Origin: Linnemannia elongata
Taxonomy: Eukaryota > Mortierellomycota > Mortierellomycetes > Mortierellales > Mortierellaceae
NCBI GenBank assembly: GCA_036320915.1
Contig: JAXBDG010000003.1
Location: 682,001 to 746,000, forward strand
Direction: 5' to 3'
Length of the DNA stretch: 64,000 bases
The position numbers were made by a program, and so were the translations under genes. The notes under the pieces are model-generated. The model saw nothing but the letters and a program-made list of their open reading frames with translations. It did not search any database and was not told the DNA's origin. This document shows, piece by piece, positions 10,744 through 20,361 of the stretch (position 1 is its first letter; every line of letters begins with the position of its first letter).

Positions 10744-12928
10744 TTAGTTCTTGGGAACCTGGGAGAAGAGATAACTGATACTCTCGCCGTTGTGTGTTCT
10801 GCGGATAGCCTCGGCAAGGGTGGCAGAGATATCAAGGACAACCAACTTGGAGCAGAGGGCACGCTTCTCAATAGGGATGGGGTAGGTGTTGGTGACGACA
10901 ATCTTGTGGACGTTCGAGCACTCCTCAATCTGGCGCAACGAGTTTCCGCTGAGGATTCCGTGGGTTGCGATAATGTACACCTGCTTGGCTCCGTGGCTGA
11001 CCAAGTTGTCCGCTGCCTCCAAGAACGAATGGCATCCGTCAATCATATCATCCTAGTTACAATTGAGCAATGATAAAACAAGCGGAGTGTTAACACCTGC
11101 ATGAACCTGGTGACCCATGCTCTTGTTTCCCAATTAGCACCTCTCGCGTTAACAACATCCTTGCTTATCCTTCTCCGTATTTCCCACATTGATACACAAC
11201 CGTATTGAAAATATCCTTGTAATCAGTTCAACGCAAGTTCCCCGACAAAAAAAAAAAAAAAAAAAAAAAAAGATAAAGACTTACGACGATGAAGCAGACT
11301 TTGTCCTGGACATCACCGACAAGGGTCATCAATGAGGTCTCGTCAGCGGCCTCGGCGCGGTGAATCTCATGACCAGTCTCAGCATCGACCATGCTATCAT
11401 CATCATCGTCCTCCTCCTCCAGACGGTTATAAATGTTCTCGGGCTTAGAGAGCGAGTGGTCAGGGTCCTGAGCATGGCCCTTCCTGGTCCTGTCCATGTG
11501 AATCAACGCAAAGTCGATGTTGAGGCGATCTGCCAACGAGGTCACCCTATTATTCCGTCACGTTTTAATAACAGATCTTGGTATTAGTAACTGGAAGTCG
11601 ACCATATGAACTACTATCGTAACAGTAGCCCTTCTGTTGTTATGCACTTTTTGTAATTTTTCATTGTATCCGTGCGGCGATAAATTTGCGTGATTCTATG
11701 TCGTGTTGGCGCATTATTCTTACCTCTTGGCTCCTCCAGCGTTCTTACTGACAACGACACCGTTCTCCCAATCGTCAACGTGCTCCTGGATCCACTTGCC
11801 GATGGTGGGCTCGGCATACAAGTTGTCGACAGGGAGGTTGAAAAATCCCTGCATCTGTGAGGCGTGCAAGTCCATGGTGATGATATGGTCGACACCCGAG
11901 ATCGAGAGGATGTTAGCCACCACTAATGTCGTAATTTCGATTAGAATAATGTTAGTTAGTGTCATATCATCTTCGTGAAAGTAAAGCAGTAATTGAAATT
12001 GGAGAAAAGTTCGATTCAAAGAAGCAATCTGCTTCATCAACTGAAGAGTGGTAAGAACCTCAATTGATAAGCAGGCGAGTCGTTCAAATGACCTCTCCGG
12101 ATATAAAGAAAGACAACATACACTTGGCGGCAATGGCACCACGGTGCTTCTTCTTCTTGGACTGCTTGGAGTAAGGGAAGTAAGGGATCACAGCTGTGAT
12201 GCGCTGGGCAGAGGAACCCTTGCAGGCGTTGATCATGATCAAGAGCTCCATGAGGGAGTCGTTGATCTTTGGGGATCCAGACTGGATAATGAAGACATCC
12301 TCATTACGGACAGAGACACCTAAATCGAGAGAAGCCGATTGATTGCAAACAACAAACACACACGGGGTCCAGGTCAGTTTCTCTCTCTCTCTCTCTCTCA
12401 CTATCTGTTCTTCTGCATTGACTACATGAGATATCGTGTGAAACATTATCGTTTCTTGTCTCCTTTTCTTTCTCCATCCCCGCAAGAGAAAAGTGAAAGG
12501 TCTTGTCGTGTGCTGTGTCGTCAATGCTGTTGTTGATATTGCTCGCCCTTTTGCCCTTGTTTGTTGTCTGGATCCAGGATTGAGTTTGTCCTTGGATTGC
12601 ATTAGTCCTGATATGCATGCTTAGTCCTCTATGTCTCGGGATTCCTCTTTTCGTTGTCTTCACAAAAATATGAAAACAAAAACATCTCCAGGGGAGTCAT
12701 ATTCAGTCCTTCTCGCTCCTCCGTTTTTTCTTCCCACACATTCGACCTGCAAGGACCAATTGATGTCGAGGGAGAAGTGCGAAAAAGAGACGTTACCAAT
12801 TTCGACAGATGTCTCCTTGTTCTTGAACTGGGACAACTTGACTGCACCGGGCTCGACACCGAGGCGACCGGTGATCAACGAAGTGAGCTCGGGGTGGGAA
12901 GAGCCTCCAAAGACTTTTGTTTTCCTCA
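10744..12928 (-). CDS. PRS: Ribose-phosphate pyrophosphokinase (PRPP synthetase)
   Basis: Makes PRPP from ribose-5-phosphate and ATP for nucleotide, His and Trp synthesis. Coding exons (minus) are 12797-12928, 12122-12319, 11724-11922, 11285-11546 and 10744-11052. Joined they read [16 protein letters not shown], then [58 protein letters not shown] (PRPP synthetase signature), [30 protein letters not shown] (PRPP-binding loop DD) and THGILSG. Length is about 366 aa against about 320 for the minimal enzyme; the excess is an acidic insert of about 50 residues between IHMDR and LMTLVGDV. The first coding exon begins TG|AGG after an AG acceptor, so the ATG is probably split by an intron (A|TG). 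The upstream exon is not certain, and the start given is the first unambiguous coding base. Confidence 0.92.
11247..11271 (+). repeat. Poly(A) run of 25 in an intron of the PRPP synthetase gene
   Basis: Uninterrupted A tract on the plus strand, which is poly(T) in the sense of the minus-strand gene. It lies in the last intron, just after the GTAAGT donor. Confidence 0.9.
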
Positions 12929-13472
12929 CTAGTGTCAATAGTAAAGAAAAGAGACAATGAAGATTAGTACTGAACAGACGTTCACTTTGTCTTGTTTCGA
13001 AAGTAGAGAAGGTGCACAAGGCTTGAAACGGTTGTGAAAAAGAAAAGCGAAAAGTACTTTTTTCCTGGTGTTCCGACACTTTGTGGGTAAGGGGGAGAAG
13101 AAGGGGTGATTTTGTGTAGAGTCAAGAGAAGACGGGTGCAAGCCGGAAGAAGAAGGAGGAATGAAAAGAGGTGGACTGTTGTGCAATGTGAATGCAGCGA
13201 AGAGTAGAGAACAAAAGAAGAGGAGAGAGAAAAAGAAGTGAGAGTGTCCGTGGACTGGAAGGAGGACATAGACACAAAAAAAACTTTTGTTTTCTTCCAA
13301 ACCGCGTGCAGATGTGGCTGGTGAGGGTATTGACCAGTCAGTGAGTGAGCCAATTCACCGAGGCAAAGTGGTACAGTGACTGTGCTAAGAACATTGGCTA
13401 ATTTGTGCGGGGAAGTTGAAAGGGAAACCAAGCCTCCTTTTCTACTCTCAGTGAACGTTGCAAAACAATAGT
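12929..13472 (-). promoter_or_regulatory. Leader/promoter of PRPP synthetase with a probable 5' intron
   Basis: Read on the minus strand, this is a CT-rich leader followed by an intron-like end with a branch-point-like TACTAATC and the acceptor GACACTAG. A possible donor is GTACTT after a run of A (near 13055), which would place an A before the TG of the start codon. Confidence 0.4.
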
Positions 13473-14960
13473 TTATTCTTCGGTAGCTTCGGCCTGTAAC
13501 CGTCTCTGCTCCTCCTGCTCCTCGGCGGCTTGGACCTCGGCCTTGACTTGCTCAAATGCCTGATACCCCTCCAACCCTTCAATCATCTTTTGTGTAATAG
13601 GGTCCGAGAATCCAAAGAACAATGGTCCACTAATCCTTGTGCCCTTGGAAGAACTCGCCAGACACACTTTCGTCCACGGCAACGTCGGGCTCGTTCCTTC
13701 AAACACTCTGCCACTCGCAGACTCGACAATAAAAATTGGTCCGTCTGGCCCTTCCTTGATGTGCATCATGTACCGCTCCCGAAAATAAAACTTTTCTGCT
13801 CTGTAGCCGATCGGGTATGGATGCTTGAACAGGCTCTAGTAGATAGATAACGATCCAGGGTTCGCAGGTTAGAAGAAGAGGGCGTAGCGATTATTAAGAG
13901 AACGTGTTTACGAAACGTCCATGCCCCTGTCAGAGATCGCACATGAAAATAACGGACTTACTCCGCCGCCGCTCCAGTATTTCAGCTTGTTTTTTTCGCC
14001 CTTGTAGATGCTGCCCAGCTCCCATATCGTCGTCGCGATGCTTCCTATTGTGTTCAGTTGACGAATATCCATCATTAGTATTAGTAGAATAATGTGATAC
14101 TCCAATTACATGCAAAAAGGAGCAAGGTACTTGCCTACTGTGAGCGGGACTGTAGCACTAGGGATCTCGACTTCCACTGTGAATCCGGTCGTTTGTTTCC
14201 GTCCCTTCCAGAGCGACCTTGAATACTCTCCCAACTTAAACGGTGGGGCCGCACCCTCGCCTTTGCTCCTGCTATCCCCACCCTCATCCTCATTGTTACC
14301 CGCCCTGCCATTCAAGCTCCTCTCAAGGGCTTCCAGATCCACCTTTGCCTCGGCTGCAGCCTCGCCTCGTATCCTCTTGGACGCTCGTGTAGCCACTGGT
14401 GCCGTTGCTTTCCTCCAAGAGGCTTTGTTCTGTGAAAACCTCCTTCCTTTCTTGGGTTCCTTTGATCCGATCTCGTCATTGTATTCGCCATCGCTGCTGA
14501 TATCGTCGTTGTCTTCATAATCGTCGTTCTTGCTCTTGGTGATGGGCGGGAATGTCTTTCGAACGATGGATTTGTTGAGTCCGAGTTCTTGCAACAGCCG
14601 CTGGTTCTCCAGGATGTTGCGTTTCCGTTGAGTCTCGTAATCAACTTCTTCGATCTCTTCCTGAAGTACCAGCGACTCAACTTCCTCCGCGGCGGTGTCC
14701 TCAGCCTTCAATTGAAAGTTTTCTTCGGCTTCCTTATCATCGTGGTCATCCAGGTTCTCTGCTTCTTCTTTGTTGTCCTCGATATTGAAATCGTTGTTGT
14801 CACTGCCGCTATCTTCGTCACTTTCAGGTGTGCTCCTCCTTGTACGCTTGAAAGAACGCCTCCTCAGCCTGCTGCTTGACGTGGTGGTAGTAGTCCGTTT
14901 CTTGTTCTGATCCTTGGGTGACGCGGATGCAGATGACGCGTTAATTGCTGCGATGTCCAT
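13473..14960 (-). CDS. FYR (FYRN/FYRC) domain nuclear protein, TBRG1-like
   Basis: Exons (minus) are 14135-14960, 13962-14044 and 13473-13835, giving 423 aa from the ATG at 14960. The N-terminal two thirds are disordered: Ser/Thr and Arg/Lys-rich, then long acidic stretches. The C-terminal 130 residues form an FYRN part (LGSIYKGEKNKLKYW, then HPYPIGYRAEKFYFRERY) and an FYRC part (SGRVFEGTSPTLPW, GPLFFGFSDPITQKMIEGL), the pair found in TBRG1, KMT2 and fungal chromatin proteins. A chromatin role is inferred. Intron 1 starts with GC (AG|GCAAGT) rather than GT; only that donor keeps the phase. Open frame continues upstream of 14960 to an AG near 15013, so a further 5' exon is possible. The stop codon overlaps an AATAAA. 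Confidence 0.8.
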
Positions 14961-15689
14961 GACGACTTCCTGAGTGCTTGGACGTTTCGAGTGGTTGAGG
15001 GTTGCTGGGTCTATGCAGGTTTGCGACACGTTGCAATGAGAGTGAAAAGGTAAACAAGGTGGGGAATGATCAATAATGAGAAAAAAGTCTGTTTTGGTGG
15101 CACTTTATCTGGCTCTCAACCAAGTGGAAGCAAAAGTGGCTGGTGTTCAACTGAAAATCAAATCCAGGAACAGAGGATACACACACAAACAACAATGACA
15201 CGACCTCATTTTTTTTCAATACTTGGCTACTTTGACGCGCGCGCTTTCTAAGCTATTTGGCGCCGGCCATTGCCCTTCTGGGTGTATTTGAGGCAGCTTG
15301 GACTGTCGTAGAACCAGACGATATATTGATAACAGGGGAGAAAAGATAACCCTCTTGGTTGCCTGTTTTTTTTTTTCTTTCCTTCGACGACCGGGGGTTA
15401 TTTTTATTTTGATGACGCAGGTACAGTTATCAGTGATGGTGCCTGAATGGAGATCGACCCTCTCTTTGATAGTCAATCTTTTCAAGGGTGAAAGAGAAGG
15501 GCACCATCATCTTTGAACTGTCCTGAAAACAATGAACAGTTTTTTTTATTTTTAGCATCATCATTCTCTTCCTATTGCCTTTGGTTCGTGGCAATCGTGT
15601 CATCTTGTATTGAAGTACTCTCCGAGCGGGCGCCAGCCGGTAATGGGTACTGCCGCGGGGTCGATCTACGGCGGCGGAAGGGGGAACAG
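14961..15689. promoter_or_regulatory. Upstream region of the FYR gene
   Basis: No gene seen. It holds an imperfect inverted repeat at 15424-15520, described separately. Confidence 0.4.
15424..15520. repeat. Imperfect inverted repeat, possibly a small MITE-like hairpin
   Basis: The left arm CAGTTATCAGTGATGGTGCC (15424-15443) faces GGCACCATCATCTTTGAACTG, with one extra base, at 15500-15520. About 16 of 20 positions pair, over a 56-nt loop. A related motif occurs at 19440-19475. Confidence 0.5.
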
Positions 15690-16166
15690 AGAAAAAGGGG
15701 CCAGGTGTTTTGATCCAGCTGTTGGAGAATCCCAAGAAGATCAGCGCCATTGCCTACTCGCCCTGCGGCACCTGGATCGCCTCTGGCAGCATCGACGAGA
15801 CCTTTCGACTCTGGCATCGGCAATCGGAGGAAGATAACACCTGGTCGTGTGTATCTGTGGTCCGTGGGTTCTTTGGATTCATTCAGGATATCGCCTTGAA
15901 CCCGGTTGTGCCGATGGAGTTTGTGACGGCTTGCAAGGATGGGTCTGTTCGCGTCCAAGGCGTGTCGCCGGGAGTTAGTGGTAAAGATGTAAATAAGTGG
16001 GAGGGGGTTGAGGTTCGGTTCTTGGGGCTCTAGTTTGGGAATGTTGTGTGCGGCGGATATGAAATTGGAGAAAGTTGTGAGGCTTGATATGATGAACCGC
16101 GGGTTGTTGGTACGCGGTGCTGTTGGCAATAACATGAGCCCTGGAGGAGCTGGGTCGGACGTTTGA
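15690..16166 (+). pseudogene. Relic of a WD40 (NACHT/STAND-type) gene, 3' end only
   Basis: An open frame from about 15690 to 16033 reads LLENPKKISAIAYSPCG and WIASGSIDETFRLWHR, one clear WD40 repeat, then a degenerate one ending FVTACKDGSVRVQG, where the usual RVW has become RVQ. There is no in-frame ATG before the repeat. After VRFLGL the frame stops, but the next frame continues from about 16022 (WGSSLGMLCAADMKLE, then LLVRGAVGNNMSPGG) to a TGA at 16164-16166. This resembles the C-terminal tail that follows the last WD40 blade in Mortierella STAND proteins, as far as I remember them. The piece is therefore the decayed 3' end of a larger gene, with the NACHT part and most blades gone and at least one frameshift. 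Confidence 0.6.
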
Positions 16167-16286
16167 GGAGGTCCCAGTGTGCAATTGGTACATTACGAAT
16201 AAATAAGAGGGTTAACTCTTCACCATTTCTTATAAGCAATTTCTCTATGTCTATTTCAGAAAGAGCACAAAATACAGTTACAACAT

Positions 16287-19071
16287 CTAACTAATGGCTT
16301 TAGCGACATCCTTGCCCGCCCACCAAAGCCAAATCCTCAAAAGCCCCTCGCCCACCCAAAGCCTCCACCGCATCGAGAATGTATCCCACAAGTACCCCAA
16401 ACTCCGATGGAGCGTCGGTGTGTCTCCAAAAAGATACCACCGATTCCTTGGTCCCAGTCCTAATTGCTTCCCATGAGCCCTAGTCGCCTCAGAACTGTTC
16501 TCGTCCTTGTCGTCCTCATTTCCGTACCACCATGATGCAATAACTCCGAATCGTCCGTTCAGTCGATCACGTCTTCGTCGTTCACGTCGTACTCTCCGGT
16601 CGTGCTCTTCTTGTCGCGTCTCGGACCAAACACCCTTTGTTGCAAAGAGGGCATTAATGTGGAACCTCTCCACGTTCTCGCCACCCAACTGCTGATGGAT
16701 TCCTCGGGTCAAATTAATCGTCCTGAAAACCAACAACATATCTCTCGGCAGGACCTCCAAGAACTCAAACACTTCTGCCATGGTAACATTCTTGAGCGAT
16801 GATCGGACTTCCTGTTTCTGCTCGGTCGTCATGCCCTCTCCAATCTTTTGATTCGCGTTGGCAGGTCGCTGGATAAAGATCAAGGGGATGAAGCCGACAT
16901 AGTTTTCGGGGATACCAATGTTGTCGGAGGCGCGGTTAAGGAGGTCCTGGTCGTTGAGGATGAGTGCTCGCCAGAGTTGGCAGTAGTTGAAGCGAAAGGT
17001 TTCGTCGAGTGTTCTGTAGAGTCCATGATCCAATAATACAAATTGGCATCTGCCTGTGAACTGGTCCTTTGTGATCAATATGTTTCCAGCCTAGAGATGT
17101 AAGATTTATGTTTAGAGGCCATGTCTAATCCGTAGCGATTAACAAGCGACATGGACTAGGGACTCAAAAATAAATAGCCTTACGTGAGGATCGCAGTGAA
17201 CGACTCCATGCTGATACATCATCTCGGCAAAGACCTCTAGCAAAGTCGTGCGGACCCACTTAGGTGACACACCCAACTTCTTCAATGCCTCAATATCGTT
17301 GACCTTGACGCCGTCAATGAACTCCATGGTCAAAATCTTTCTCGACGACAGATCCCAATAGATCTCGGGTACATAGAAGTCGGATCGGTTCTTGAATCTT
17401 TCCTTTGTCGCTTCGCCGTTCCTAAGAGTTTGTATCAATCGAAGGGGGTTGTGGTCCGTTAGATTGTGTGGATGTTTACCGAGCACGAACCTAACCATTT
17501 TTTTTTTTCAATTGCACACCAAACGCATTGATGAGCAGCGTGTTACCTGGCCTCGTTGGTAAAGTCAAACTCGGAGGTGAGGTTGTCCCTGAACTCGGTC
17601 ACAATCCATCCAAGCTCAAACTCTGGGAACAAGAACCCAACCATGTCCGAGAGCGTCTGCATTGTCCACATGTCCGCTATTAAATGTAACAATAAGGCAT
17701 CCTTTACATTAGCATCTAAACGCCCACGTCCAGTCAAGGAGAGAAAATAACAGAGGAGCGATCAGACTGTCCCTTACTTTTAAAGAGACGGGACACGTTG
17801 TTGTATTGAACCTTCACTGCTGCAAGTCTCCCATCCTTTGTCACAGCTATGCATAGAAGAAAAAGGGAGAGACGGTTAGACGATTGGTGTTGGTTTCAGT
17901 ACGGAGCAAAAAAAAAATCAAAATGATATGTCTGCCTGCTAACCTCGGTGAACCTGCGCCAAACTAGCAGCAGCCATGGGGACGGGTTCGAACTCGCGGA
18001 ACAAGTCCAGAGGATGTTGACCAAACTCTTCGAGAAAGACTTGTTCGACCTCCTTCATTGATTTGAATGGCGCGCGATCCTGGAGAACAGAGAGGGTGTT
18101 GGTATATTCCGGTGGTACGATGTAAGTCAAGGAGGCTAAACGGGATAGAAGAAAAAAAAAAGCGTCAATTGATTTTCGGAGGAATGCACTAATGCTCTCT
18201 GTCCTTCACATTTTTTTTTAATTGTGATACAGCACATACCGACATGCTGGCCAGCCTTGCAGTAGATTCCAGTGTTGAGTCTGCACAGTCCCAAAAGTCG
18301 ATCGGCACAACGTTGATGAACGACCTTCCGTTCAGCCTTATAAGTGTCCGATGTGTAGCCCTCAGATGCATATCGTAAATGCAAGATCTTGTAGTCGGCC
18401 ATGCAAAGGCAACTAAGAAGAACGATCGAGAGGTCAATTCAACCAATGATTTACCCCCAGACAAGGTTCCTGCAGCTGTCGTCATTGGATGCACACCAAA
18501 ATAAAATAAAGGGTCATCAAAAATGCTTCAGTTTCGCAACATACCCTGTGATGAAAGTAGCGACGGATCGGAACACGGCTGCGCTCATAAGCGTGGCCTG
18601 ATCCCGATACGATGGACTCCAGGCAATCCCGACAGCAGAGACGACCGTACCAATACCCAGTCCAATCCATAGTCCTTGCTTGATCTTGGTTCTGATAAAT
18701 CCTGGAGTGTTGAGAAGACCCTGTGGTGGAATAGACGACGATGCTGCCACTGCTTTCGTTGTGCTCTTTGATCGGACAAAGATCTTGGCTCCTTTACTGC
18801 TGTTGTTGGCATTGATCCGACCGGAGGCAAACGACGAAAGTGGTACATTGGGCTTTGCACTGGATCGAATTGAAAGGCCCCGCGTATAAGCAAGACTTGG
18901 TGGCGCACCGAGTGCGGTTGTAAGTGTCTGTGTCCGTGTCCATGTCTGTGCTCGTGTCTGTGCCTGTATCCTCGTTGCGGCTTTTAGTGCATGGGGTGAG
19001 AGGAGATGAATGGATTGAGAGTGGGAGTGAATGAGGAGGGCGACATTGCGTGAAGGGTGGAAGAGGGACAT
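16287..19071 (-). CDS. MCP2: Mitochondrial ABC1/UbiB atypical kinase, ADCK1/Mcp2 (Cqd2) type
   Basis: Inner-membrane UbiB-family protein; the yeast relatives Mcp2/Cqd2 influence mitochondrial lipid and coenzyme Q distribution. Seven exons (minus): 18545-19071, 18240-18412, 17944-18135, 17778-17846, 17547-17676, 17184-17421 and 16287-17090, giving 710 aa, all junctions in phase. The first 150 residues are Arg/Ser/Thr-rich (a likely targeting sequence), followed by a Gly-rich membrane segment (GLWIGLGIGTVVSAVGIAW). Family motifs: KAGQHVG (KxGQ), PMAAASLAQVHRG (Ala-rich loop), AAVKVQY (Lys), EFDFTNEAR, MEFIDGVKVND, HCDPHAGN (catalytic loop) and LLDHGLYRTL (DFG replaced by DHG, normal in ADCK1). 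The C-terminal region follows ADCK1 rather than Coq8. Assignment to ADCK1/Mcp2 rather than Mcp2-like paralogues rests on these motifs from memory. Confidence 0.88.
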
Positions 19072-19441
19072 GCCTGACCAGTGAGGAGAGGGACTGGCAA
19101 GGGTCCTTTTTGCTGTATGTGTGTGTGTATTATGGGAGGAGGGAGGAGGGAAGCGAGGAAGCGAGGAAAATAAGAGTGGAGGGAGAAGGACGGAGAGGGT
19201 GTGTAAGAAGATGGGTTAGTGAAGAAGAAAAAAGACTTTCAGCAAGAACAGGTTGTGTTCGCCCAAATAGGGAGTTTTGAGTCCGACCAATCATTGGGAT
19301 GGATGGGGCTCGGGTTTGTCTCCAGATCAGCACATTGAGAGAGAAAAAAAGCCAAGGTGCCAACTGAAGAGTAAACGAGATTTTTTATGTTGATCAAAAA
19401 TTACTTCTTATTCCCTAAGTCAGTGAAACAGACAAAGTCAT

Positions 19442-19475
19442 CAGTGATGGTACCTGGATGGGCATGCCATCACTG
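19442..19475. repeat. Short hairpin CAGTGATGG / CCATCACTG
   Basis: Perfect 9-bp arms separated by 16 bases. The left side shares TCAGTGATGGTRCCTGRATGG with the inverted repeat at 15424. Confidence 0.6.
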
Positions 19476-19723
19476 CTCGTCTGTCCTTGTCACTGGTACG
19501 CGGCGAGAGAGAGAGACACACAGTCCATGGTTATCTTGGGGTGAGTGATATAGATAGGAAAACGAGAACAAAAAATGGACAAGCATGAACAGAAATCTCT
19601 TCTTTTTCATTAAATACGTCGCGATCATCAAAGGAGCACGATGTGTTGTGGGGTTAACTACCCTTCAATTGAACTCTTTAAACCCCTTGTGCGCACCAGG
19701 CGAAGCCAGGATGAGCCGTAGAG

Positions 19724-19738
19724 CCCCCCCCCCCCCCC
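19724..19738 (+). repeat. Poly(C) run of 15
   Basis: Uninterrupted cytosine tract in intergenic DNA; length may vary between reads. Confidence 0.85.
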
Positions 19739-19918
19739 GAGACGGTTTGTGAATAAAGTGGGACACCCTAAGTTGTTATTTCACGCGTTCCCACATTTTT
19801 CGATGACTCGAAGACGTTTCTTTTTAAGTCTTGATTCATCGCCCGCACTAAATCGATAAGTCTTTTTGTTTGATGGCGTCTTTTAGTTTCGCCTTGACTC
19901 ACGACTCTTAAAGTGCAC

Positions 19919-19926
19919 TTTTTAAG
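19919..19926 (+). repeat. Left target-site duplication of the hAT element
   Basis: TTTTTAAG immediately before the left terminus. The same 8 bases recur at 23189-23196 directly after the right terminus. Eight-base duplications are the hAT superfamily norm. Confidence 0.88.
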
Positions 19927-19940
19927 CAGTGTTTCTAACC
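19927..19940 (+). repeat. Left terminal inverted repeat
   Basis: CAGTGTTTCTAACC; pairs with the right end at 11 of 14 positions. Confidence 0.75.
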
Positions 19941-19974
19941 AAAAAATTTTTGACCAAATTAACCAGTTAACCGG

Positions 19975-20185
19975 CTAAATGGCTAACCAAAAATATTGTC
20001 GGTCAATTGACCTTTTTTTTTGACCATCTTTTAACCGATTAATCAATTGACTGATTAACCCATTGACCGATTAACTCATTGATCGATTAACCCATTGACC
20101 GATTAACCCATTGACCGATTAACCCATTGATCGATTAACCCATTGACCGATTAACCCATTGGCCGATTGACCTATTGACCGATCA
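19975..20185 (+). repeat. Left sub-terminal motif array
   Basis: Degenerate tandem copies of a roughly 16-21 base unit built on CCGATTAACCCATTGA. Likely transposase binding region by analogy with other hAT elements. Confidence 0.8.
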
Positions 20186-20361
20186 AGTACGCGTCATCAT
20201 CGTCCCGAACCGAAAGGTCCAAGCACATCCACAATGTGTATTAAGCCAACAGCGCGCTGGTGGTTTCTTCTTTCTTTGCCCTTACATTTCCCCTCTTATC
20301 CACACGTCCTTCACCCTTCACACATATCTCCTACCCTTCATACGCAACAGCATCCACAAGT

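Larger units (their letters stand above)
19072..19918. promoter_or_regulatory. Upstream region of the ADCK1-type gene, up to the hAT insertion
   Basis: About 850 bases with no recognised gene. Contains a perfect 9-bp inverted repeat (19442-19450 with 19467-19475) and a run of 15 C (19724-19738). Confidence 0.45.
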
